DNA of 64,000 bases from Dehalococcoidia bacterium (GCA_026003895.1 BPIC01000003.1:425148-489147), one strand, 5' to 3'; shown: positions 44,951 to 55,883, counted from the first letter of the stretch. Notes: generated by a model not told the origin, from the letters alone. Made by a program: numbers and translations.

Positions 44951-44979
44951 CGCCGCCGCTCTGGCATCAGGCGGCGGCG
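44951..44979 (-). terminator. GC-rich hairpin near the end of the oxidase operon
   Basis: CGCCGCCG and CGGCGGCG pair with a 13-base loop in the space between the convergent binding-protein and oxidase genes. It could end the oxidase transcript; no U-run is seen, so this is weak. Confidence 0.35.
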
Positions 44980-45043
44980 TGTGTGTTGCTCGACGGGCGA
45001 ATGTGTGCCGCCGAAGCCGAGGCCGCCGGCCCGGGAGGCCGAG

Positions 45044-46714
45044 CTACCACGGACGGAAGCCCGGCGAGGCGAGCGACAGCGAGCTAAGCTGGGCGACCAG
45101 CGGCGGGACGTAGGCGATCGCGATCAGCACCAACGAGCCGATCAGCCACGGCCGCCAGCGGTCGAGGATGGCCGGCGCGTCCTCCGGTCCGGAGACCGCC
45201 TCAGCGCGGGGGAATTCGACATTGGCCGGGGCTTTCGAGACCGTCACCGTCAGGATGAGGATGGTGAAGAAGAGCAGCCCGCTGATCGTCATCAACACCC
45301 CGCCAATGCCGACGAAGGGCAGAATGGACTGCCACTCGGGCTGGAGTGCGAGATACGGTGCGTTGCCAATCATCGAACGGCGCGGCATGCCGAGCAGGCC
45401 GAGCCGGTGCAACGCGTTCGAGAAGAGCGCCATCCCGATGAACCACGTCCACGCCTGAACGAGCGCCAGCCGGTTGCTGAACAGCCGCTTCCCGGAGAGG
45501 TAGGGCACGAGCCAGTAAAGGATGCCCATGAAGGTGAGCGTCACCGCGGTGCCGACCGTCAAGTGGAAATGGCCCACTACCCACGAGGTATTGTGGACGA
45601 CGTTGTTGACGTTGTAGGAGGCGTTCACTAACCCGCCGATGCCGCCGAAGGCGAACAAGATCATCGCCAGCACCTGCGCTGTAAACGAGGCATTGCCCCA
45701 CGGCAGCTTGATGATCCAACTGAGCCACCCTGTGCCGCCGCGTGCGCGGCCCGCGTTCTCCAACGAGGCAACGACGTTGAAGAAGGTCAAGAGGCTCGGG
45801 AAGAAGACGCCGAAGGTGAACAGCGCCTGCAGGAATTTCATGGCGTGCTGGATGCCCGGGTCGGCGTACTGGTGGTGCAGCCCAACCGGGATCGAGAGCA
45901 GGAGGAAAAGCAGGAAGGCAACGCGTGCCATGGGGTCGCTGAACAGCCGCCCGCCGGCCTGCTTGGGCACCATCGTGTACCACGAGATATAGGCTGGCAG
46001 TAGCCAGAAGTAGACGATGGGGTGGCCGGTGAACCAGAAGAGTGTGCGGGCGAGCAGTGGGTCGGTGCCCTGCACCAGCCCGAGCGACCATGGGATCATC
46101 AGGAAGAGCATTTCGGCGGCGATGCCGGCGGTCGAGATGGTCCACATGGCCATCGTGATCAGCGCCATGAACGCCGGCAGCGGCGTGCGCCTACCAGCGT
46201 TCAGCCGCCGCCAGGTCAGGTACGTCAGAACGAGCGAGACAAGCACGCCCCACGTCGCGACGACGACGAGCGTAAGACCGATGTAGTAGAGCGGGCTTGC
46301 CTTCAGGGGCGGATAAAAGGTGAACAGCACGGTGGCGTCGTTGCTCAGGATCGGCACGGCCGCGAGCAGCAACCCGAACAGCATCAAGCCAAACGTCGCC
46401 CAGCCGAAGCGGAGCGAACGGAGCGGCGTCTCCAACGCGTTGACAGTGACGTAGATCAAGAAGCCGCAGATGAAAAACGTCGTCCAGACGAGGACAAGCA
46501 AGACACCGTGGAGCGTCAGCGCCTGATAGTACGAGAAGATGAAGGCGAGGTCTTCGTAGAAGCTGAACCCGAGGATCTCGTTCACGCCCGCGTAGTTGAG
46601 CGCCTGGAAGGTGCCCATCAGTCCACCGACGGCGAGTGCCGCTAGCGCGACGATGAAATAGGCGGCGGCGAGCCGCCCTTCGGCTCCGAACCGGCGCACG
46701 GTCTCGGTCGTCAT
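45044..46714 (-). CDS. Cytochrome c oxidase subunit I, ba3 type (heme-copper class B)
   Basis: 556 residues with at least 12 membrane helices. Heme and copper ligands are visible: LTLHGVLLVLVW (heme b), TGHPIVYFWLLPAY (CuB His and the crosslinked Tyr in class B spacing), LHHQYADPG (CuB His pair) and VVGHFHLTVG (heme a3 and b). The class A E/D-channel motifs are not seen. It reduces O2 and pumps protons. ATG 46714 follows AAGGAG. It is last in the IIa-II-I operon. Confidence 0.92.
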   Translation of the reverse strand: MTTETVRRFGAEGRLAAAYFIVALAALAVGGLMGTFQALNYAGVNEILGFSFYEDLAFIFSYYQALTLHGVLLVLVWTTFFICGFLIYVTVNALETPLRSLRFGWATFGLMLFGLLLAAVPILSNDATVLFTFYPPLKASPLYYIGLTLVVVATWGVLVSLVLTYLTWRRLNAGRRTPLPAFMALITMAMWTISTAGIAAEMLFLMIPWSLGLVQGTDPLLARTLFWFTGHPIVYFWLLPAYISWYTMVPKQAGGRLFSDPMARVAFLLFLLLSIPVGLHHQYADPGIQHAMKFLQALFTFGVFFPSLLTFFNVVASLENAGRARGGTGWLSWIIKLPWGNASFTAQVLAMILFAFGGIGGLVNASYNVNNVVHNTSWVVGHFHLTVGTAVTLTFMGILYWLVPYLSGKRLFSNRLALVQAWTWFIGMALFSNALHRLGLLGMPRRSMIGNAPYLALQPEWQSILPFVGIGGVLMTISGLLFFTILILTVTVSKAPANVEFPRAEAVSGPEDAPAILDRWRPWLIGSLVLIAIAYVPPLVAQLSSLSLASPGFRPW

Positions 46715-46728
46715 TTCGCTCTCCTTGG

Positions 46729-47241
46729 CTACTCGACGTGCAGCACGCCGTACATAAAGTGGTGCCCGGTGCCGCAATATTCATGACAGACAAAGAGATA
46801 GTCTCCCGGAATGTCGAACCGCGCGGTCGTGCGCGAGATCTGGCCGGGAATGATCATCATGTTCACGTCGGTGTTCTCGATTTTCAGACCATGGATGACA
46901 TCACGCGAGGTGACGATGAAGGTCACTTCTGAGCCACGTGGAACGGTCAATTCGACTCGGCGCGACTTGTCGTCGGGTGTGGCCGCAACCCAACGCCAGA
47001 TTTCGGCGACGATAACGGCTTCATAGCGATTTGGGCCCACCTGGCGAAGGCCGGGGCGGTCGAAGGGTGGTGTCTCATTGACCCGGGCGGGGTCGATCCG
47101 GCCGGTTACCCCCTGAACGTTGATCCCCATTGCAAAGGCGCTAATCGCGATCGCGACGATCATCGCCACCGGGATGGCAATGCTGGGCAAAATCCATGCG
47201 AACTCGTAGATGTAGATCGACATCCGATCAGGGCGCTGCAT
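46729..47241 (-). CDS. Cytochrome c oxidase subunit II (ba3 type, CuA)
   Basis: 170 residues. One N-terminal helix (WILPSIAIPVAMIVAIAISAF) anchors a cupredoxin domain with CuA ligands in DVIHGLKI (His) and CHEYCGTGHHFM (two Cys, His, Met). A single anchor helix is typical of ba3 subunit II. It takes electrons from a cytochrome c or blue copper protein. ATG 47241 follows GGAGGG, overlaps the subunit IIa stop (TAATG), and is preferred over 47223. Confidence 0.92.
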   Translation of the reverse strand: MQRPDRMSIYIYEFAWILPSIAIPVAMIVAIAISAFAMGINVQGVTGRIDPARVNETPPFDRPGLRQVGPNRYEAVIVAEIWRWVAATPDDKSRRVELTVPRGSEVTFIVTSRDVIHGLKIENTDVNMMIIPGQISRTTARFDIPGDYLFVCHEYCGTGHHFMYGVLHVE

Positions 47242-47363
47242 TAGTGCCCTCCCATCCCGAAGCGCAACGCCGTCAGGTAGACGTTCGCCCAGAGCACGGC
47301 AAGTAACAGCAAGAATCCGACCGTGAGAAGCAAGGCGCCGCGCGGCGGTTCGTGATGATCCAT
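47241..47363 (-). CDS. Cytochrome c oxidase subunit IIa (small ba3 subunit)
   Basis: A 40-residue protein easily missed by length filters. It has a short polar start (MDHHEPPRG) and one membrane helix, LLLTVGFLLLLAVLWANVYL. Thermus ba3 oxidase has a ~34-residue single-helix subunit IIa that replaces the missing helix of subunit II; size, topology and position directly before subunit II match. ATG 47363 follows GGAGGACGC and its stop shares bases with the subunit II start. Confidence 0.8.
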   Translation of the reverse strand: MDHHEPPRGALLLTVGFLLLLAVLWANVYLTALRFGMGGH

Positions 47364-47447
47364 AGCGTCCTCCCTCGATCTCGAGCTCGATGATGGCAAC
47401 ACGCACTGCGATCGACAGGGGCCGTTTGGACGGTGGGGCGAGGCCGT

Positions 47448-48068
47448 TTAGCCGGTGTTAACCAGACCGCGGGGCAGGAAGAGTGCGCTCTCAAGAAAGC
47501 GAGTGACGAAGGCAACGGCCTCAGCGGTCGTCATGCCGAGGTCGGACGTGTACGACTGCCAGACTGGATAGAGGGTTTGGAGGTAGGCAGCGGAGATCGC
47601 GTCCGGCAGCGGAAGGCGCAACTCGGTGCGCGCTGCACCGAGGATTGTGCTGATGTGTGCTCGCGCTGCGGCGCGCAGCCGGGCGATCGTCGCGTCCAGC
47701 TCGGGGACGCCGCGCATCCGCAGGATCGCGTCGAAGCGGGGCGATTCCTCGGCATACACCTGATAAATGCCCCCGATGTAGCCGGCGAGCGCTTCGCGCG
47801 GCTCGGCGAGGTCGTCTCGAAACGCGCGCAGCGCTGCTGCTCCCATCTCCCGCGCCAGCTCGACGAGCGCCGCTGAAAGGAGCGCGGCGCGGGAAGGGAA
47901 GTGATAATAGACCGTTCGAAGGGAGACGTCCGCCCGGCTGCAGACCTCATCGAGGGCAAAGGTATCGGGCCCACGCTCGAGCACCAGATCGAGCACCGCG
48001 CGAAGGATGCGTCGGCTCGTCTCTTCCGTCAGTTGCGCCCGGCGCACCATGACGTATCGTCGGGTCAT
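47448..48068 (-). CDS. TetR-family transcriptional regulator
   Basis: 206 residues. The N-terminal HTH reads RRILRAVLDLVLERGPDTFALDEVCSRAD then VSLRTVYYHFPSRAALL, typical TetR. The C-terminal ligand domain is variable. ATG 48068 is preceded by GGAGGGGGC; a later ATG at 48050 is also possible. It is co-oriented with the oxidase operon downstream and the VOC and hydrolase genes upstream; target unknown. Confidence 0.88.
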   Translation of the reverse strand: MTRRYVMVRRAQLTEETSRRILRAVLDLVLERGPDTFALDEVCSRADVSLRTVYYHFPSRAALLSAALVELAREMGAAALRAFRDDLAEPREALAGYIGGIYQVYAEESPRFDAILRMRGVPELDATIARLRAAARAHISTILGAARTELRLPLPDAISAAYLQTLYPVWQSYTSDLGMTTAEAVAFVTRFLESALFLPRGLVNTG

Positions 48069-48121
48069 GCCCCCTCCGGCCGGCGCATTGTACACGATGT
48101 GTACGAGCCGGCGGGTGGTGA

Positions 48122-48520
48122 CTATGTCGGTCGCTCTTGGACGGTCCAGCCGTTGCCATCGGGATCGCGGAAAAAGATGAAAGCGTTCCACGGGCCGCCG
48201 CGTCCATCCACCCATTCGCCATTCGCAAGGTGGCGGATCGGGGTCACCGCGATACCCTGCTCGATCAGGTGGGTACGGGCAGCATCGAGATCGTCCACGA
48301 CGAGCTGCACGCCCTGCAGCGAGCCGGGCGTCATCTGGGCACCTCCCGAGCCGATGACGATTGAACACCCCGAGCCCGGCGGGGTCAGTTGGACGAGGCG
48401 CAGCGTTTCGCCGAGGCGGGTATCGTGATCCACCACGAAGCCAACTTGTTCGTGATAGAAGCGCTTCGCCCGGTCCACATCGCTGACCGGGACAGGCACA
48501 ACTTCAAGCTTCCATTCCAT
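48122..48520 (-). CDS. VOC-family (glyoxalase/bleomycin-resistance-like) protein
   Basis: 132 residues. Two beta-alpha-beta-beta-beta units: LEVVPVPVSDVDRAKRFYHEQVGF, then VQLVVDDLDAARTHLIEQG and IFFRDPDGNGWTVQ, where the Glu/Gln metal position reads Gln. Could be a dioxygenase, lyase or binding protein. ATG 48520 follows GAGGAGCTGC. It follows the hydrolase at 48541 by 20 bases and may share its transcript. Confidence 0.82.
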   Translation of the reverse strand: MEWKLEVVPVPVSDVDRAKRFYHEQVGFVVDHDTRLGETLRLVQLTPPGSGCSIVIGSGGAQMTPGSLQGVQLVVDDLDAARTHLIEQGIAVTPIRHLANGEWVDGRGGPWNAFIFFRDPDGNGWTVQERPT

Positions 48521-48540
48521 GCAGCTCCTCCTGAGATCGC

Positions 48541-49365
48541 TTAGTCCAAGCCGGTGAGAAAAGCGCGCACCGCGTCGGCGGTCGCCGCCGGGTCGCCGAG
48601 CAGCACGGTGTAATGATTCGCGAGCACTTCGACGCCCCGCGCCCGCGGGATCTCGGCCAGCATCCGCCGGTAGTCGGGGCCGGGCAGGGCGTGGGCGGCG
48701 TTCAGTCCGAACATACCGAGGCGGGCACGGACCACCAGTGTCGGGCAGCGCACCTTGCGCCAGAGCGACGGATACACCGGCGGGCCGTCGGCGTAGATCT
48801 GCAACTCCTGCTGAATCGTCGCGGCGCGAGCGCGAGCGCGAACGCCGCCGGGCACCGGCTCGACCAGCGAAAGGAGTTGCTCGGCCAGCATCGACGTCCA
48901 CGGCTGGAACCACGGAACAGCCGCCAACTGGGCAAGATAGTCATTGACGTCGGGATAGACGGTGTCGAGCAGGGTGGCGACGGCGTCGACGGCGGCGGTG
49001 ACGTCGTGCGGGATAGGCGCTCCACCGTCGATCAAGACGAGCGCCCCGGGCGGTTCCGGCGCCCAAGCGGCCAAGCAGAGGGCGACGATCCCGCCGAACG
49101 AGTGGCCGACCAGCACCGGCCGGCGCAATCCTAGGTGCTCGATTGCCAGCAAGGTGTCGGCGACATGCACCTGATAGCCATAGCCGGCGGCCGGCGCGGC
49201 GCTCTTGCCGCGCCCGCGCGGGTCGAGCGCGATGACCCGGTGTTCGGGGGCGAGCCGCGCCGCGAGCCCGGCGTAGGTGTGGGCGCTGCCGATCTGCCCG
49301 GGCAGGCAGAGGAGGGGGCGTCCCCGCCCCGGCCACTCCTCGGCGTGGAGTCGGATGCCGGGCAA
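48541..49365 (-). CDS. Alpha/beta hydrolase with intact serine nucleophile
   Basis: 274 residues. GQIGSAHTYAGLAARLAPEHRVIALDPRGRGKS, elbow VLVGHSFGGIVALCLA with normal Ser, and a C-terminal LANHYTVLLGDPAA with the likely catalytic His. It is a useful contrast to the serine-less hydrolases in this window. The start is uncertain: the frame is open back to a stop with no ATG or GTG, so a TTG at 49365 is used by default. Substrate unknown. Confidence 0.8.
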   Translation of the reverse strand: MPGIRLHAEEWPGRGRPLLCLPGQIGSAHTYAGLAARLAPEHRVIALDPRGRGKSAAPAAGYGYQVHVADTLLAIEHLGLRRPVLVGHSFGGIVALCLAAWAPEPPGALVLIDGGAPIPHDVTAAVDAVATLLDTVYPDVNDYLAQLAAVPWFQPWTSMLAEQLLSLVEPVPGGVRARARAATIQQELQIYADGPPVYPSLWRKVRCPTLVVRARLGMFGLNAAHALPGPDYRRMLAEIPRARGVEVLANHYTVLLGDPAATADAVRAFLTGLD

Positions 49366-49497
49366 CTCCAGCCAATGATGTGTCTCAGCGATTGGTCGCC
49401 CTTCCCACTACCGAGTACGGTAGCGCCCGTGCGGCGGGCGATCAAGCAGGTGGGCGCCGTGCTACCCTCTTCGCAAGACGCCAAAGCGGGAGACGAC

Positions 49498-50349
49498 ATG
49501 GGACAAGGAACGGCGCTGCGCAACTTGCTGGCGGCGGGACCGGTGCTTGCACCGGGCGCGTATGACGCGCTGTCGGCGAAGCTGCTGGAGCGCGCCGGCT
49601 TTTCCGCGCTCTACCGTGGTGGCTATTCCGTGGCGGCAAGCCGCTACGGGTTGCCGGACATCGGACTGGTCGGCCGCGAAGAGATGGCCGAGCATGCCCG
49701 GACGATCGTTGACGCCGTGCGCGTGCCGGTGCTTGCCGATGCCGATGATGGCTACGGCGGCCCAGCGGGCGCGGCGCGCACCGTCCAACGCTTTGAACAA
49801 GCCGGTGTCGCTGCCATCCAGATCGAAGATCAACTCGCGCCCAAGCGCTGTGGCCACCTCGACGGCAAACGGCTCATCTCCGCCGACGAGATGCTCGAAA
49901 AGCTCGCCGCGGCGCTCGCCGTGCGACGCGACGCCCTCATCATCGCCCGCACCGACGCCGTTGCCGTGGAGGGGCTGGATGCTGCCATCGAACGCGCCAA
50001 CCGCTATGCCGCGGCCGGCGCCGATCTCATCTTTGTCGATGCGCCGCGCACCGTGCCCGAGCTCGAGCGCATCGGACGCGAGGTGGACGGCGTGCTCATG
50101 GTCTGTATGGCTGAGAATGAGTTGACGCCCCTTCTCCCCTTCGACGAGTTGATCGGGATGGGCTATCGGGTGGTGATCCACCCTTCTGCCGCCCTGTTCA
50201 CTGCCGCTGCCGCGGTGGCGCACCTTGCCGACGTGTTGGCGCGCGAGAAGACCACGTTGCGGATTGCCCACGAGATGTTCGCATTCAAGGAGTTGAATGC
50301 GCTGCTGGAATTGGATGCGTGGCAGCGGCTGGACCGGCCGGTCGGGTAA
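49498..50349 (+). CDS. Isocitrate lyase / PEP mutase superfamily protein
   Basis: 283 residues. APGAYDALSAKLLERAGFSALYRGGY at the start, then PVLADADDGYGG (metal Asp pair) and the loop APKRCGHLDGKRLI, related to the KKCGH motif of isocitrate lyase but with the first Lys replaced. Smaller members are PEP mutases, methylisocitrate lyases or oxaloacetate hydrolases; I cannot choose. ATG 49498 follows GGGAGACGAC. It is divergent from the hydrolase at 48541. Confidence 0.85.
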   Translation: MGQGTALRNLLAAGPVLAPGAYDALSAKLLERAGFSALYRGGYSVAASRYGLPDIGLVGREEMAEHARTIVDAVRVPVLADADDGYGGPAGAARTVQRFEQAGVAAIQIEDQLAPKRCGHLDGKRLISADEMLEKLAAALAVRRDALIIARTDAVAVEGLDAAIERANRYAAAGADLIFVDAPRTVPELERIGREVDGVLMVCMAENELTPLLPFDELIGMGYRVVIHPSAALFTAAAAVAHLADVLAREKTTLRIAHEMFAFKELNALLELDAWQRLDRPVG

Positions 50350-50381
50350 CGAGCGCGCTGCGCCTCGAGACGTCGTGACCG

Positions 50382-51044
50382 GTGCGGCACAACGACCGCG
50401 CGACGGCGGTGATGAATCTGCCGGTCTCCCGGCAGGACGTCGGCCTGTATGGGGCGGGTCAGATTGTCGCGGTCGCCGACTCCGGGCTCGACACGGGCGA
50501 CCCAGCAACGATTCATCCCGACTTTCGCGGCAAGATCGTCAATGCCTCCTGCCTCGTTCGCATCGATCCCTGCAACTGGGCCGACGACAACGGCCACGGC
50601 ACCCAGTTTGCCGGCTCGGTGCTTGGCAGCGGCATTGCCTCGGGGGCGAACCCCGCGCAGCGGCGCTACTCCGGCTCGCTCGCCGGCAGCGCACCTGAGG
50701 CACGGCTCAGGCCATCGGCGGCTGGGGAAGCACGAACTTCTTGCCCGTTTATGTGGCGACAAGGCCCTGTGCTGCAGCCCCGACATGGCTTTCGTGTCAC
50801 CTTTTACGCCGACACCAACGTCGGCGGCGTCTCGACGTCCTTTACCGCGATTGCGACGCAGCACCCCGACATGCGGACGCCGCCAGCCGGCTACAGTGGT
50901 CCGTGGGTCGGCTCGAAGACAATCTCGTCGGTGCGTCTGGAGATCGTGCAGCTTGACGCGAACGGCAACCTCCCCAGCGGTGAGCGAGTCGAGGGGTCGT
51001 TCGGCAGCGCGGTCTTCCTGCCGCTCGCGCTCACCGCGAACTGA
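50382..51044 (+). pseudogene. Subtilase (S8) remnant joined to an unrelated tail
   Basis: The first ~100 residues read as a subtilisin core with catalytic Asp (IVAVADSGLDTG) and His (DDNGHGTQFAGSVLG). After YSGSLAGSAPEARL the frame loses the family pattern and the Ser block never appears. The rest, VTFYADTNVGGVSTSFTAIA and onwards, resembles a beta/gamma-crystallin-like segment. No propeptide or signal is present upstream. It looks like a deletion product; a local frame error near 50710 is also likely. Confidence 0.6.
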
Positions 51045-51079
51045 GAGCGCGGTCAGTCGACGAGGGGACGAAGCGGCGG

Positions 51080-51120
51080 CGGCCGTCGGTAGGTGCGAGG
51101 CTCAGCGGAACCGACGGCCG
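51080..51120. repeat. Long GC-rich inverted repeat after the subtilase remnant
   Basis: CGGCCGTCGGT (51080-51090) and ACCGACGGCCG (51110-51120) are perfect 11-base inverted copies with a 19-base loop. Possible bidirectional terminator; no U-run. Confidence 0.5.
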
Positions 51121-51165
51121 TGACACTCCCAAGCTGATCTGCCCGAGCTCAGCAGGCACAACAAA

Positions 51166-51189
51166 CCCCCTCTCCGAGCGGAGAGGGGG
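51166..51189 (-). terminator. Intrinsic terminator after dnaK
   Basis: An 11-bp perfect stem (CCCCCTCTCCG with CGGAGAGGGGG, two-base loop) followed on the minus strand by TTTGTTGTG. It lies 22 bases after the dnaK stop. Confidence 0.75.
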
Positions 51190-51210
51190 CAAGGGGTGAG
51201 AACAGCCTGC

Positions 51211-53113
<1,903 letters not shown>

Positions 53114-53141
53114 GCGTTCCTCCGTGGGATGAGTTGGGGAC

Positions 53142-53480
53142 GCCGAGCTCGTCGAGCATGGCCCGGATGGCGGCTCGGCTGAGCTCTCGGTGTTCGGCGG
53201 AGAGGCTGTCGAGCTGCCCCAGCAGCTCATCCAGCTCGCACAGGCGGCGCGTCAGCCGCAGTGCCAGCTCCACCCCGGCAAGGTTGATCCCCCGCTCTTC
53301 GACCAACGTCTTGATCTGAAAGAGCCGGTCGAGATCTTCCGCCGAGTACAGCCGGAGATTCCCTTCCGAGCGCGACGGCTCGAGGAAGCCGGCACGCTCG
53401 TATTTCCGCAACGTTTGCGGGTGCATCTCCACGATGCGTGCCGCCACGGAAATGATGTACTGCGGCTTCTCGACCACCAC
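53142..53480 (-). CDS. hspR: Heat shock repressor HspR (MerR family)
   Basis: About 113 residues visible. [31 protein letters not shown] is a MerR-type HTH in the HspR arrangement, then [19 protein letters not shown] and a coiled coil. GTG 53480 is the start. The frame runs into dnaK without a stop, so the exact end is not visible; a missed base near the junction is probable. HspR with DnaK as co-repressor binds HAIR sites, and such a site lies just upstream at 53518-53538. Confidence 0.8.
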
Positions 53481-53507
53481 GCTCGTTCACCCTAGACTGC
53501 TGGTGCA

Positions 53508-53537
53508 ACTCTACGAACTTGATACAGGTCGTGTCAA
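53508..53537 (-). promoter_or_regulatory. Promoter of hspR-dnaK
   Basis: Minus strand TTGACA (53537-53532), 18-base spacer, TAGAGT (53513-53508). The -35 box lies inside one arm of the HAIR repeat, so bound HspR would block RNA polymerase. Confidence 0.6.
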
Positions 53538-53538
53538 G
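53518..53538. promoter_or_regulatory. HAIR-like operator for HspR
   Basis: CTTGATA-N7-TGTCAAG, close to the known HspR-binding HAIR pattern CTTGAGT-N7-ACTCAAG, with the same 7-base spacer. Its position over the hspR promoter fits autoregulation. Confidence 0.75.
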
Positions 53539-53570
53539 GCCTCTAACAGAAGTCTAATAGACTTCCGGCG

Positions 53571-54839
53571 CTAGACGCCGAGCAGCGCATAGGGGCGTTC
53601 CAGCAACTCGGCAAGCCGCGCGAGGAATGCCGCCGCCGGCGCACCATCGACGACGCGGTGATCGAAGCTGAGCGCGAGGGTCGCCTGAGTGCGAATGACC
53701 AGCTGACCGGCGCGCACCGCTGGCTTCTCGGCGATGCGGCCGATGCCGAGGATCGCCGCTTCTGGCGGGTTGATAATCGGCGTGAAGGCGTCGATCCGCT
53801 GTCCGCCGAGGTTGGTGATGGTGAACGTCCCACCGGCGAGGTCGTCCGGGCCGAGCCGGCCGGCGCGCGCCCGCTCGATCAGCGCAAGGAGGTCGGCTGC
53901 CAGCTCCCGGAGCGTCCGCGTCCCGGCGTCGCGCAGCACCGGGACGACCAGCCCTTCGGGCTCGAGTGCGGTCGCCACCCCCACGTGAACCGCCGAGTGA
54001 CGGCGGATGCCTTCTCCCTCTACCCACCTCGCATTGAGCGCCGGATGCTCGGCGAGCGCGAGCGCCGCCGCTTTGGCGAGGATGGCGTCCCACGGCAGCT
54101 TGGGCACGCCGAGACGGGCAAACTCGGGGGCGAGTTGGGCACGAAACCGCGCTGCCTCCTCGAGGTCGGCGTCCAGAAAGAGCGTGACGTGCGGCGCGGT
54201 GCGCGCCGAGGCAGCCATCCGCTCGGCGGTGAGTTTTCGCACCCGCGAGAGCGGGATGACCGGCCCACCAGCGGCGGCGAGGACATCCTCGCGTGTCACC
54301 CGGCCACGCGGCCCACTGCCGGTGATCCCTTCGAGCGGAATGCCGCGTTCAGCGGCGATTCGTTCGGCGAGCGGCGTTGCCGTCACGCGACGCGCCGGCA
54401 GCGCTCCGAGCACGTCACGCTCGACAATGCGCCCTTGGAAGCCGCTGCCGGCGATGTGGGCGAGGTCGACCCCCTGCTCGCGGGCGACGCGGCGGGCGCG
54501 CGGCGAAACGAAGCGGCGCTCGGTGGGTGGCGCAGCGGGCCGACTGGTCGCCGCCGGCGGCGCTGCCTGCTCCGGAGGAAGCGCCGATGGGGCGGTGGTT
54601 CGGTCCTCTTCAGCGGCGATCTCGGCGATCGGCGTGCGCACCGCGACCGGCCGGCCCGGGGGGACAAGGATGCGCGTGAGCACCCCGCTCGCCGGCGCCG
54701 GCACCTCGACGGTCGCCTTATCGGTCTCGACGAGCAAAAGCGGCTCGTCCTTGACGACGGGTTCGCCTTCGGCTTTCAGCCAGGCGCTCACCGTGCCTTC
54801 CTCCATCGTCAGGCCGAGCACCGGCATGATCACCTGCAT
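53571..54839 (-). CDS. 2-oxoacid dehydrogenase E2 (dihydrolipoyl acyltransferase) with two E3-binding domains
   Basis: 422 residues. Lipoyl domain with the lipoylated Lys41 in VETDKATVEV. Then two peripheral-subunit-binding domains in tandem: SPRARRVAREQGVDLAHIAG at about 110-145 and TPLAERIAAERGIPLEGITG at about 154-188. The acyltransferase core ends with the active-site DHRVVDG (His394). One such domain is the norm. It forms the core of the complex with the E1 subunits encoded just upstream; no E3 gene is in the window. Confidence 0.9.
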   Translation of the reverse strand: MQVIMPVLGLTMEEGTVSAWLKAEGEPVVKDEPLLLVETDKATVEVPAPASGVLTRILVPPGRPVAVRTPIAEIAAEEDRTTAPSALPPEQAAPPAATSRPAAPPTERRFVSPRARRVAREQGVDLAHIAGSGFQGRIVERDVLGALPARRVTATPLAERIAAERGIPLEGITGSGPRGRVTREDVLAAAGGPVIPLSRVRKLTAERMAASARTAPHVTLFLDADLEEAARFRAQLAPEFARLGVPKLPWDAILAKAAALALAEHPALNARWVEGEGIRRHSAVHVGVATALEPEGLVVPVLRDAGTRTLRELAADLLALIERARAGRLGPDDLAGGTFTITNLGGQRIDAFTPIINPPEAAILGIGRIAEKPAVRAGQLVIRTQATLALSFDHRVVDGAPAAAFLARLAELLERPYALLGV

Positions 54840-54842
54840 CGC

Positions 54843-55883
54843 TTACACCTCGTCGTGCATGAGCGCTCGGGCGGCGGTGACCAGATCAGTGACCTGAGGC
54901 AGCGCGGCCTCTTCGAGGACGGCGCTGTAGGGAATTGGCACATCCTTGGCGCAGACCCGCACGGGCGGCGCGTCCAGATAATCAAAGGCGAGCTCGACGA
55001 CCCGGGCGACGATCTCGGCGCCGTAGCCGCCGCGCGTCGCCGCTTCGTGGGTGACAATCAGCCGGCCGGTCTTCTTGACCGATTCGACGATCGTCGCTTC
55101 GTCGAGCGGGACGAGGGTGCGCGGATCGATGACCTCGAGCTCGATCCCTTCTTCGGCAAGCTGGTCGGCGGCTTGGAGCGCTTTCAACACCATCATGTGA
55201 ACGCCGACAACGGTGATATGGCGGCCGGGCCGCTTGACGTCGGCGACGCCGAGGGGGATGGTGTAGGCCCCGGCGGGAACGTGACCTTTCGTGCCGTAGA
55301 GCAGCTTGTGCTCGAGGAAGACGACGGGGTTGTCGTCCCGGATCGCACTCACCAACAGGCCTTTGGCGTCGGCTGGGGTGCTGGGCGTGACGACCTTCAG
55401 ACCCGGGACATGACAAAACCACGCTTCGAGGCTCTGGCTGTGTTGGGCGGCATTCCCCCGGCCGGCCCCCTGTTGCGTGCGCAGCACCATCGGCACGCTT
55501 ACCTTGCCGCCGAACATGTAGCGCAGCTTCGCGGCCTGATTGACGAGCGGCTCCATCGCCAGACCAACGAAGTCGACATACATCAGCTCGGCAACCGGCC
55601 GGCTGCCGGATGCCGCCGCGCCCACGGCAACGGCGACGATAGCTTCTTCCGAGATCGGCGTGTCGCGCACTCGCTCGGTCCCGAATTCCTCCGCTAGTCC
55701 GCGCGTCACGGCGAAGACGCCGCCACCGCCCCAAGCTGCTACGTCCTCTCCCATCACGAACACGGTGGGGTCGCGGCGCATTTCCTCGCGCAGCGCCTCA
55801 TTCAGCGCTTGAGCGTAGGTCAGGATGCGCTCGTGGGCCGTCACGGCCTCGGCGGCCGTCTGCCGGTCGGAGGTCGTTACCAT
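54843..55883 (-). CDS. 2-oxoacid dehydrogenase E1 beta subunit
   Basis: 346 residues. Typical E1beta features: [34 protein letters not shown], then [20 protein letters not shown] and [14 protein letters not shown] 55883 has GGGAG six bases upstream, better than ATG 55901. With E1alpha it decarboxylates a 2-oxo acid (pyruvate, acetoin or branched-chain; not resolved) and passes the acyl group to E2 encoded three bases on. Confidence 0.92.
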   Translation of the reverse strand: MVTTSDRQTAAEAVTAHERILTYAQALNEALREEMRRDPTVFVMGEDVAAWGGGGVFAVTRGLAEEFGTERVRDTPISEEAIVAVAVGAAASGSRPVAELMYVDFVGLAMEPLVNQAAKLRYMFGGKVSVPMVLRTQQGAGRGNAAQHSQSLEAWFCHVPGLKVVTPSTPADAKGLLVSAIRDDNPVVFLEHKLLYGTKGHVPAGAYTIPLGVADVKRPGRHITVVGVHMMVLKALQAADQLAEEGIELEVIDPRTLVPLDEATIVESVKKTGRLIVTHEAATRGGYGAEIVARVVELAFDYLDAPPVRVCAKDVPIPYSAVLEEAALPQVTDLVTAARALMHDEV

